Below, in pieces: positions 36,239-47,000 of a DNA stretch of 64,000 nt (its first letter is position 1; every line of letters starts with the position of its first letter). The position numbers and the translations under genes were made by a program. The notes beneath the pieces were generated by a model. That model did no database searches, was not told the origin of the DNA, and worked only from the letters and a program-made list of their open reading frames with translations. This DNA comes from Cyanophora paradoxa (taxonomy: Eukaryota > Glaucocystophyceae > Cyanophorales > Cyanophoraceae): assembly GCA_004431415.1 (NCBI GenBank), contig QPMI01000099.1, positions 1 to 64,000 of the forward strand, written 5' to 3'.

Positions 36239-38430
36239 AGTGTACACTAAGACGACGCCTACAAGAAATACGAACGCCGTGAGGCGCGCTGTAACCTGAA
36301 ATAATACCAACCGTTGAACAAGCAGATAAGCAGGGGGCGGCGCCCAGGAAAAGCGGGAGACGCCCTAAGATGCGGCCGAAACAACGAGAAGCACTACGGA
36401 AAGGAAACACGAAATGTATACGGGTCTTTGAGGTACAATCGCAAACTAAAGATATACAGGCGCCCGCCCGGGGTCGGGACGCGCTAGAGGGGGCCCGGCC
36501 CTCTCTCACACTCAAGAAGCGGGCCTCTACGGGGCGAGGCACCCGAGGAAGCCGAAGCACCCGAGGAGGCCGCCGCCCAGGCCGCTCAGGCCGCCGCTCA
36601 GGTGAGGGCTCAGATGGTGAGGGAGTCGTCGAGGCGGGCGAGGCCGAGGGCGCGGTTCGCGGCGTCGAGGGCGGCCCCGGCCGCCCCCCCAAAATCCACC
36701 TCCCCGCCCGCCGCCGAGCACCTGCGGGGGGGCGCAGACGAGTCAGACGGGTCAGACGAGTCGCGCCCGGACCAGCGTGATGCTATGATCTCGGCATGTT
36801 GGATCTCTTCTACGCCTTAGAAGCGAATCAAAGGCCGCGCGCGCACCACGCGTCAGCCAAAGCGGCGTCGAAGGCGGCGGCGGGCGGCGGGGGCGCGCCC
36901 TTGCCCCCCGCGGCGCCCTTGCCCCCGGCGCCCTCCTCGTCGCGGGCGAGGGGCGCGGGGACGAAGAGGGAGCGGTCCGAGTGGCCGTGCTCCGAGGGCG
37001 AGAGGCCCCGCAGGCCCCGCATGCACAGCACCTGCGGGGGGCGGTCAGAGAGGCGGGGAGGCCAAGGCAGGCGGCGCTGTCATGGGCGCTACAGCCCGGG
37101 CCAGAGCTAGATGGGAGGGGACGCTTAAGGCTCGGCGAAACGCGAACTCGGTCGCTTGGCGTAAGGAGGCCGATCGACTACCAGGGTACTTGTTAGCCCC
37201 TTCTCAGCTCGCTTCGTTCGCACCTGTGACACGTTCGGCCGCCGCTTTGGCTCCGGCTCCAGGCACGCCCGCACGACTGCGCAGGGGGGTACGTGAGCTC
37301 GGAGGGGGGGTACCGGGGGGAAGGAGGCAGGGGTACGCACTCGCGCGGGCGTCCGGGCTGACGCCCTGCGGCCAGGCGCCGACGTCGCCCTTGGACAGCC
37401 GGACCTGCGGGGCGCGTCGGGGGGCGGGGGGTACACAGTGGCGGGAGGGGGGTACGGCCGCACGAGGTTCAGGGTACCGTCCGCGTTGATGAACGGGTGC
37501 TTCCCCGTGAGGAGCCTGCGGGGGTAGGGCGCGGTCGGGAAGAGAGGGGGCGGGGGCCGGCGGGGCGGGGGGTACGCATTCACGCACATGTACAGGATGA
37601 GCCCGCAGGCCCAGACGTCGGCCCCGGGGCCGTACGCGTGCCCTATCATCAGCTCCGGCGAGAAGAACGCCGGCTGGTAGAAGGAGAGAAAGACGCGTAA
37701 GAGAGAGTACGAGATCGCTTAATCTAAGCTTCGCACGTGAAACCAGAGCGCGCACCGTGCCGCACTGCGTCTTCGCCATCTCGAGGGTGTGCGCCAGCTG
37801 CTTGGACAGGCCGAAGTCCCCCAGCCTCAGCTCCGTGGAGCCTTTGGCCTTCAAAAAGATGTTTGCGGGCTTGAGGTCTGGGGAGGGGAGGGAAGGGGTA
37901 CGTGAGTTGAGGATCGGGGGTACGGGAGGGGAGGGCAGGGAAGGGAGGTACCCCGGTGGAGGATCCGGCGCCTGTGCAGGTGCTCCACGGCCACGCAGAT
38001 CTAAAGGGGAGGGGGGTATCGGAATGGGAAGGGCGGGGGGTAGAGTGACGTGGGGGGAGAGGGGGGTAGGGCGGACCTGGCTCATGTACCCCAGGGCGGT
38101 CGCCTCGGGTACAGGCCCCTTGTCGACCAGCGATTGCAGGTCCCCCCCGCTGCGCCGGGGAGTCAGAGGTGGGGGGGAGGAAGCCGGGAGGGGGGAAGCC
38201 GGGAGGGGTACGCGCCTGCAGAGCTCCATGAGGATCGAGTACGTGCTCCCGTTCCGCTCCACTGCGGCGAAAGAGAGTTGGGAGCCGTCCCTCGCGCCGA
38301 GGTGGGTACGTGAGCGAGCAGGGGGGTACCGTGGTAGACGCCGACGACGCCCTTGTGGCTGACGCTGCCCAGGATCGCGCATCTGCCCAGCCCGGCGATC
38401 AGATTAGAACAGGTCAAGAAGCCGGCGAGC
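36239..38430. repeat. Tandem duplication, partial copy 3 (3' half of the intact kinase gene)
   Basis: Identical to copy 2 for about 340 bp, then similar but diverged up to about 38430 (counterpart about 26430), where similarity to copies 1 and 2 ends. It keeps about 220 bp (around 37681-37898), including one kinase exon, that copies 1 and 2 lack. Nothing coding is supported in 36119-36609. Confidence 0.85.
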
Positions 38431-40532
38431 TAATCAACAGATAGTTGAGGACTCGGCTCGAGGCTCTAAGTTCTCTAGGTAATTAAGCTGCCCCTGGCCA
38501 CGCACTCCTGGTCGACGAAGTCGGGGTCCTCGGCGCCGGCGTCGATGTCTGGGCGGTTGGAGACCCATATCTCCTTCAGCGCGAACAGCCGCCCGTCGAC
38601 CTTAGAAGGGGGGCGGTTAGATTGGGGGAGGAGGGGAGGAGGGGGGGGGGTACCTTGTGGCGGGCGAGGTACGTCGTCCCGAAGTTGCCGGCCCCGAGCT
38701 TCTTCATCCGCTCCACGTCCTGGGGGGCGGGGAAGAGGGCGAAGGTCAGAGCGGGGGAGGAGGGGCGCTAGATGGCACGTTCTAGTCGGCTCGGCTCGGC
38801 TCGGCTCGGCTCGGTTCGGTTCGGCCGCACTTGACTGTCTTTTGCTCAAGCGAGCAGAGACCTTGCGCCCTCTAAGAGTTCTCTAGTCCTCTGTGGTCCT
38901 GAGTTACTACTGCGCCCTGTTCTTCTGCTCTTCTCCCCCCCCTTCCCCCCCCCCCCCCCCCCCTTCGGACCTGGAGGAGGACGAAGCGGTCGGCGATGGC
39001 GGGGAGGTGGAGGGCGGCGTCCACGGTGCAGCCCTTCCCCAGCAGCCCGTCCCGCAGCTGCGCGCGGGGGCGGGGATCAGATCCGGAAGGAGGGGAGGGG
39101 GGGGAGGAGGGGGGGGGAGGGGGGGTCGGTCTGGGCCCCCGCAGTCTAGTCTAGTCTAGTCCCGCAGCTGCTCGGGACTACAGGCGGGACTCTAAGCAGG
39201 GACTCTCTGGGATGTATGGGACTCTAAGCAGACGGCAAGGACCTCAATCTTACTACGGAACTGGACTCTAGACTCTTGAAGGAGGCTCGGGCCCAGGATC
39301 TAGTCCCGCAGCTGCGCGGTGCGACAGGCTCGCGGCGAGGCGCGGGCGACTCGTCCCTCCTCGCCGAGGAGGTGCGGAGGGGGGGGGGGGGGGGGTTCTG
39401 GGCCCCGGCAGTCTAGTCTAGTCTAGAAGGAGGCTCGGGCCCAGGATCAGATCTGAGCCGATCCTCACCCCCCGCAGGCGCGCGCCCGTTCTCCCAGCCC
39501 AGCTCGCCCGCCCGCCCGCCTCACCTGGGCGAGGAGGATGGAGAACTTGCCGGTGCGCGTGCACGGCTCCAGCTGGTTCAGGATGCTCCCCAGGTGCCTG
39601 CCGGGCGGGGCGGCGGTGGGGGCGGGGGGCAGAGGTCAGCGGGCGTGGCAGGGCGCGCCGGGTTGCCCCACAAGAGGCCGGTTAGAGATCCCCGGGCAGG
39701 CCCAACCGCCCGCCCCGCCCCGCCCCGCGCCCCGAGCCAGCCCCCTGCGCACCACAGGTCGAGGCTGCCGTCCTCAGTCGAATCCAGCTTCCGCACGACG
39801 CGCTCCACCGGGAAGATCCGCGCGCGCAGGCCTGCGCGGAGAGAGAGGAAAGAGGTAAGAGATTCGATCCGCGCGCGATCGGGCAGGGCGCGTTAAGAGG
39901 TTAGAGATTTGATCTCTGCGCGATCTCGTGCGTGCGCGTGCGCATGGTCGAATCAGGGCGCGCGCCTTTCCCGAGGAGAATGCTGTGCGGGGTGAGGCGG
40001 AGGCCGACGCGGCGCCGCTCGTGGCTGTACTTCAGGCCCAGGAGCAGGTCGACGGTCAGGCGGAGAACGTCGATCTCGGCGAGCGGCGCGGCCGAGCCGG
40101 CCTTGATCCGATCCAGGAGCCCGCCCAGCGTCCCGAGCTCGTGGTAGCCCGTGAGGACGTGCACGCCGCCCACGTCCTTCTCCGAAGCGTAGATGCGGGC
40201 GAACGACGAGTGCTGCGGGCTCCAATTTGAATTCTACGCGAACCTGAGCGGGGCGCTCGACCGGGCGCGTGCACCTCAAAGAAGCGGAGCGTCTCAATTT
40301 CGCCCTCGAGGGCGCTCCGCAGCCCCGGGTGCCCTCCGGGCGCGGCGGCGTATTTGATGTGCGAGTAGTAGCGCCCGTCATTCGGGGACTGCGGGCGGGC
40401 GTCGGCGGGCGCGGTGGCGGCGGCGCGGCGGCGGCGAACCTTGACGAGGTAGATGCGGGCGGCCGGCGACGCGTCGATGAGCGCGATCCGGGTCAGATCC
40501 ACGATCCTCGTGGGCGCTGCAACGTGGACCAT
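36610..40532 (-). CDS. Pseudokinase-kinase tandem protein, NEK-like second domain
   Basis: Exons: 40532-40440, 40388-40275, 40212-39966, 39831-39753, 39597-39525, 39057-38971, 38719-38654, 38600-38506, 38382-38330, 38261-38216, 38149-38077, 38000-37952, 37877-37756, 37673-37588, 37515-37464, 37404-37341, 37276-37224, 37031-36847 and 36721-36610 (TGA); 582 residues. First domain (about 35-230): kinase-like (GTLGGLLDRI, LLLGLKYSHERR, LTPHSILLG, SLDLWHLGSIL) but lacking HRD Asp and DFG. Second domain (about 235-480): GAGNFGTTY, FALKEI lysine, alpha-C Glu, MELCSGGDL, HRDLKPAN, GDFGLSK, CGTPAFFSPE, DVWACGLIL and CLEPEPKRRP, a complete active Ser/Thr kinase closest to NEKs. The C-tail is Gly/Ala-rich. 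Introns after 39966 and 38216 start with GC. The start may lie further upstream. Confidence 0.85.
39058..39524 (-). other. Kinase intron with internal repeats and duplicated exon edges
   Basis: The acceptor plus exon start at 39051-39065 (plus-strand cccgcagctgcgcg) is copied near 39163 and 39301. ctagtctagtctag and ggctcgggcccagg also recur. Contains G runs (39371-39393) and one member of the intronic repeat shared with the pyrophosphatase gene. Confidence 0.75.
39180..39285 (-). repeat. Intronic dispersed repeat, kinase member
   Basis: About 105 bp matching the reverse complement of 43812-43919 with only a few mismatches (shared core gtagtaagatt and agagtcccat). Both copies lie in introns and in the sense orientation of their own gene. 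Confidence 0.85.
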
Positions 40533-41099
40533 CGTGGACCAACGTAGACCACCGCTTGCTCTCTCGGCGAGCCGATGGCCGTGCGGGCTCGTGGAGGCTG
40601 GTGAGGGCGAGCGCTGGCGCGAGTGGGGGTGCTGCCCAGCTCGCCGCCAACTTCAACTCCGGCGGCCGCGTCGAACCGGTGCATCGCGCGGGCAGACGCG
40701 AAGCGGCGAGATGTCTGGCGGGGGTACTCTCAACCTCCAGGTTCACCCCCCCTCCGCTCATTCCCCCCCACCCTCGGGACCAGTTCGCGGCAAGCACCGC
40801 CAGCGCTAGCACAGTTGCGTGCTCGCTAGATATCCGGCAGGACAACGGAGGGATCCCTCCCCCTCCAGACACAGGCCGCGGGCGCCGCGCTGCGACCGAG
40901 ATTTCTGGTGCAGTGGCTGCGCTCGAAGCTCGGCAAAATGCACGATAAGAAAAGCGGTGCGCCTTTCGTCGCTCGTCGGTCGCCTACCGGCGCGCCAGAG
41001 CCCGCCCGCGCTGTTTAAACCCTCGCCGCCCAACCGCTCGCCGACGCCCGCGCCGCAGACGACATCGAAGTGCCGCTCGTCGAGCACTTCCATCGCAGC
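40533..41099. promoter_or_regulatory. Divergent intergenic region between kinase and pyrophosphatase genes
   Basis: 567 bp separate the two proposed start codons, which point away from each other, so both promoters must lie here or overlap upstream exons. Open frames exist, but none joins in phase to either gene, apart from an in-frame extension of the pyrophosphatase first exon back to about 41058. No TATA-like element was recognised. Confidence 0.4.
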
Positions 41100-44000
41100 A
41101 TGGATACCGAGCCGCCGCCGCCGCCGCAGGTGGTTCGTCAACAGCTAGCGGCGAAGATGCACCCGGCCGCTGAGCTGCGCGACGCAGGACCCGTCCACGC
41201 TGATCGGCGAGAAGGGCGCTTTCAACACGTTCGCATACACGTTCGCACCCCCGCGCAGCGCTCCCCGCATTTCGTCTGAAGCGCCGTTCCGGTAGAATTG
41301 TCATCTTGAATGTCAGCGCAATCGTCATTTCGGTGCGGGCCGCCCGACGCGCCGCGGCCGCGAATGCGGGCGAGGCTTACGGTTCGCGGCAGGGCCTGTT
41401 CGTCCCGGGGGCGGGCAAGTTCGTCTGCCTCGTGCTCCTCGTCGTCCTTGGCGCGCTGTACTACGCGGCCCGCATGCTTAAGGAGTGCCTCATGATGGAT
41501 GCCGGCTCCGCTGAAATGCGGCGCATCTCCGACGCCATCCGTGAGGGCGCTGAGGGTGCGCCGCCCGCCCGCCCGCCCCGCCGCCGACCCGCGCCGCCCC
41601 TTTCTGACCGCACCGCGCGCCGCCGCCAGGCTTCCTGCGCATCCAGTACGGAACGATCTCGCGCCTGGCGATGGTGACAGCCGGCGGGCTCTTCCTGATC
41701 TACTTCATGCGCGCGGAGATGCCGGGGCAGGGCGTCGGCAAGACGACGCTGGCGCTCCTCACATCGATGTCATTCCTCCTCGGAGCCTTCTGCTCGGCCC
41801 TGGCCGGGTACACCGGCGTCTGGGTCTCCGTCCGCGTCAACGTGCGCGTCGCGGCGGCGGCGGCGCGCGGCTCGTACTACGGCGCCATGGTCGTCGCGTT
41901 CCGGGGCGGAGCGATCCCCGCCATCGTCTCTGGGGCACTCTGCATCCTCGGAATCTCGACGCTCTACACGATCTACTACGTCATCTTCGTCTCGATGTAC
42001 AATATGAACGTGCGCAGCTTCTTCTCCTCTCCTTTCCTTGTTCGCCTCGTCGCCGTCGTCCGAGTCCGCCCGCAGCCGAACGTCATCCCCGTGCTGCTGG
42101 CGGGGTACGGCTTCGGCTGCTCCCTCGTCGCGCTCTTCATGCAGCTCGGCGGCGGCACGTACACTAAGGCGCCCCCCCCTCCTTTCCTTTCCTTTGCTCT
42201 CCTTTCCTTTCAATTCCTTCTGACGCCTTCCCTCCTAGGGCGCGGACGTCGGCGCCGATCTCATCGGCAAGGTCGAGGTGCGCCTAAAGAAAGAGCGCAG
42301 AGAGAGGGCAGAGAGAGAGAGCCTCCAAAACAGAAAGAGCCCAGCCCGCCCGCCCCGCCCCGCCCCGCCCCGCCCCGCCCCGCCCCGGCCTGGGCGCAGA
42401 GAAAGATTCCTAGCGCCCCCGCCCCGCCCCGCATGGAACGGAACGGAACCGAGCGGAACCGAACCCGCGTCTCAGGTCGGGATCCCCGAGGACGACCCGA
42501 GGAACCCGGCCGTCATCGCCGACCTGGTGGGGGGTACGCCGCCTCCCCTCCCCCCCCCCTCCTCCCCCCTCCGGCCTGGGCTCAGCTCTCCGGTGCCTTT
42601 TAAGCTTAAGCGTCGCCCGCTCGCCTCTGCGTTGGAGCCGGCCGGCCGGTCCCCTCCGCCACCCCTCCCCTTCCCCCCCTCCCTTCCCCCCTCTTACCCC
42701 CCCCTCCCCTCCCCACTCACCCTCCCCCTTCCCCCTCAGACAACGTGGGCGACTGCGCCGGCTCGATGGCGGACCTCTTCGAGTCGATCGCCGTCGAGAT
42801 CATCGGCACCATGATCCTCGGCGGTGCGCGTACCCGTTTACCCGCTCTGCTGAGTGGGTCTTGGCTGGCTGGCTCCGCTGGGCCCCGCCCCGCTCCCTCC
42901 CGCCCTTGCCCGGGCTTCGCTAGAGCGGCTAGCTTAGGTCTGGCCGCGCGCCCTAAGTTAGGCCGCTCATCTAGTTTGTGGGCTTGGCTTGGCTAGCCCG
43001 CGCAACCCAGACCAGCCCCGCATCGCTCCGGTTCGGCTCGGCGCGGCTCGACGCCCTCGAGCATCTTGTTCGTGTGCTTGGTTTGGCCAGACCTAGACCC
43101 TAGAGACCTGGTGGGCGCAGCCTCGGCTCGCCTCCGCTGGATCGCCTTCCCTCCCTTACCTGGGCTCTCCATAGAACTGCCCGCGCGCCCTTAGTTGGGC
43201 CGTTTGAGCATAGGTCGGCTAGCCTTCGAGCCCCAGGCCAGCTCCGGCTGGCTCGGGCTCGGCTCGGCTCGGCGCGGCTCGGCGCGGCGCTGAGTCTGAG
43301 GCCTCCCGGCAGGCTCGCTGGCGGCCGAGTCGCAGCTGGCGAACCCCGAGCGCTTCATCTTCTTCCCCCTGGTGCCGTACCCCCCCCCACCCACCCCTCC
43401 CCCCGCCCCTCCGACTCCGCCCCTGGCAGGTCGTGCACGCGTGCGACCTGATCGTTTCCTCCACCGCCGTCATGTTCGTGCGCGGGTGCGCCTCATACCC
43501 CCCCCCTTCCCCCCCCCTCCCCCCAGCTGAGTGTCCGAGCCTTCCGCCGACCTCTTATGTAAACTCTCAAACTCGTATACAAACGCGCCGCCGTCCCGTT
43601 CCATTTTGAAAGCTCTCGAACGCCACCGATTCCACTCGCGCCGCCGCCGACGCCGCCGCCGCCCTTGCGCAGGGATCCCTCGTCAAAGGAGTGGGAGAGC
43701 CCGCTGGCGATCATGAAGCGTGCCTACTTCGTTGCCGTGGTGCGCCATAGCTAAGATATTTGATCGGGACGCCCGCCCGCCCCGGCCCCTTCCATAGTTC
43801 TAGTTCTAGTTTCTTGTCAAGAGTCTAGAGTCCAGTTCCGTAGTAAGATTAAGATCCTTGCCGTCTGTTTAGAGTCCCATCCATCCCAGAGAGTCCCTGC
43901 TTAGAGTCCCGCCTGTAGGATGAGAGAGGATCCGAAGATTAGTTCTGTAAGACTAGTGCTATGCATAGGATTCTATACGAATAGTTCCGATAGGATCATG

Positions 44001-47000
44001 AAGCGCGCCTACTTCGTCGCCGTGGTCCGTGGCCACAGGATAGGACCCGAAGATCAAAAGTAGCCGGCATCCCCCTTCTCGGCCGGTATCCCCCCGCTCC
44101 CCCTCGTTCCCCCGCTCTCCCCCGACGTTTCCCGCACCCCGCCTGGCCCCAACTGAACGCCCCCCCCCCCCCCCCCCCCCCCCCTCTCTCTCTCCTTGCC
44201 TGGTCTGTACCTGACCCGCGCTCTATTCCATCCCACCGCCTACTCGGTCGACTCAGAGCGCCGACCCCATAGGATTCGGTCCCCGCCTGACACGCCGCCC
44301 CCCCTCCCCCCCTCCCCCCCTCCCCCCCCCTCCTCCTCCTCCCCCACCGCTTCCCGTTCCACCCCGCCTGATTCGGTCCCCGCCTGACGAACCGTCCCCC
44401 CGCACCCCCGCAGTTCATGTCGGTGGTGCTCTTCACGGGCATCACGCGCTACTTCCTCTACTCCGAGGCACACCCCCAGGCGAGCCCGCCCGCCCCGCCC
44501 GCCCGCTTGTGAGCCGGCCGAGCCGTAACCTGCGCAAACTACCGAACAAACTAAACTACGAATGAGGCCATCTGAACCCTGAACTAGACTGAACTCGACT
44601 GCTTAAAACAGGCTTCCATCTGCTTTGAGCAAATGCCTGAACGTATACCCGCAGGCGTGGTGGCACTTCACGCTGGCGGGCATGCTGGGGATGGTCTGCG
44701 CCTACATGCTCATCCTCATCACCCAGGTCCGCGCCGGGCGGGGGCGGGGCGGGGCGGGGCGGGGCGGGCTAGTGCTGGAGCAGAGCAGGGCGTGCCGGGG
44801 CGGGGTGGGCTGCTCTAGGCTAAGAGAAGCGAGGCGGGTGTCCCGGGGCGAGAGAGACGCTCTTCCGAGCGAGCGAGCCTGAGCCCACTAGATCAATCCG
44901 ACCCATCATACGAACTCCTTTGAACCAAACGAACTCGACGAGCGATGCTAACTGAACTAACTGGACTCTCGGCAGTACTTCACGGAGAGACTAATCTTAG
45001 CAAACTAACTAATAGCAAACTAATCTTAGCAAACTAACTAATAGCAAACTAATCTTAGCAAGACGGCAGTACTAACTTTAATAGCAAACTAATCTTAAAG
45101 AGATGGAAGGATATATGTGTAAGAACTGACCTCTTCGCGGCAGTACTTCACGGACTACGCGCACGGGCCCGTGCAGTCCATCGCCCTCGCCTCGACCACC
45201 GGCCACGGCACCAACGTCATCCAGGTCGGCCCGGCCCGGCCCGGCCCCTCTGCTTCGCCCTGCTTGCTTCCTCGGCCTAGCCCGGCTTCCCTTGCACCGT
45301 GTGACGGGGCGGCCCCTCTGTTCAGCCCCGCCCTGCTTCCCTAACGGGACGGGGCGGGGTGGGGTGGCCCTGCTCCCTTCCTTCCCAGCCCTGCTTCCTC
45401 GGCCTAGCCCTGCTTCCTTCCCCTCTAGATCTGCCCCGCCCCGCTTGCTTCCCTAACGGTGGGGCGCAGGGCATGTCGGTGGGCCTCGGCAGCTGCGGCC
45501 CGCCCGTGATCCTCATCACCGTCGTCCTCCTCTCGGCCTACTACCTCGGCGCCAACTCGGGCCTGCCCGCGCACGCCGGTGCGCCTAGATTAAGAGCACG
45601 GCGCCACTAGGACTAAGACTCCATAACGGCGTTGCTTGGCTTTGTTTGACTTGACTTCGCGGGCGCGCAGCCGGGCTCTTCGCCACCTCCGTCGCCACGA
45701 TGGGCATGCTCTGCACCGCCGTCTTCGTGCTCGCCATGGTGCCCCCTGCCGCCGCCGTCGTCTTCGACATTCCCGTCGAGATTTGGGCTGACGGGCTCGT
45801 TCCATGGGTCAGAACAACTTCGGCCCGATCGCGGACAACGCCGGCGGCATCGTCGAGATGTCGGAGCAGCCCGAGTCGGTGCGCTCCGATCCAGATCCAG
45901 GTCTAGATCTAGGTCTAGATCAGCTTTGATGTCTGTGTTCCCTGTTTATCATTTCACCTCTTTACTTCTTAGGTCCTTTTATCTTTTGACCTCTTTGCAT
46001 TTCTTAGGTTCGGGCGATCACGGACCGGCTGGACGCCATCGGCAACGTGACCAAGGCGGCCACGAAGGGCTACGCCGTGGGCGGCTCGGCCCTGGCCTGC
46101 TTCGTCATGTTCCGCGCCTACCTCGACGAGATGAGGTGCGGCGGGCTTGAGCTCTAGATCGTACCCCCGCCCGCCCGCCCGCCAAGGAGAGCCTCTGCAT
46201 AGAGCGCGGAGGCGTGCCCTGCCCTTCGCCCCGCTCCGCTCACCGGCGGCCCTGCCCTGCCCGGCCCGGCGCAGCGTCTACGCAAACCACAACTTCCACA
46301 AGGTCGACATCGCCAAGGTCCGCCCTCTTAGCTTCTCTCTTATATATAATGGAGCTTCGCGCATATTAGAACGCTCTCCTAAAGCATAAATCAGTCCGGA
46401 GAGCGTCAATAATCGAAACGCATAAATCAAAGGTCATAAATCACGCTCTCCTATATAATACAATATGGAGCTTCGCGCTTCTCTTATATAATATGGAGCT
46501 TATAATATATAGGTCCGCCGCTTCTCTTATAGAATATGGAGCTTCGCGCACAAGGATAGGCATAGGAGCTCTATCTTAGTCCCGACCCTCTCTGTTCCCC
46601 CCAGGTCGAGGTGCTCATCGGGGGGCTCCTCGGAATCGCCATGGTTTTCGTCTTCTCGGGCTGGTTCGCTCTCTGTCTTCGTCCTCCTCTCGTCTTCTCT
46701 CAAGCTGAAGCTTCTTCCTGCCTCGCAGGGCGATGTCGGGCGTCGGGAAGACCGCCCAGATGGTCGTTCGCGAGGTGCGGCGGCTGTCCGCGTCCGCGTC
46801 CGCCGCCGCCGCCGCCGCCGCGCACCAGAGAGCCGTTCCGTCATTCCGTTCGGACGGGATCGAACGAACGTTTCTAGCATTCCGGCGGCTGCGGCGGCTG
46901 TCCGCGTCCGCGTCCGCCCGCTGCGTCCTGACGCGGCGCGATCGCTTCTTTCCTTTCAGGTACGGCGCCAGTTCAGGGAGAAGCCGGGCATCATGGAGGG

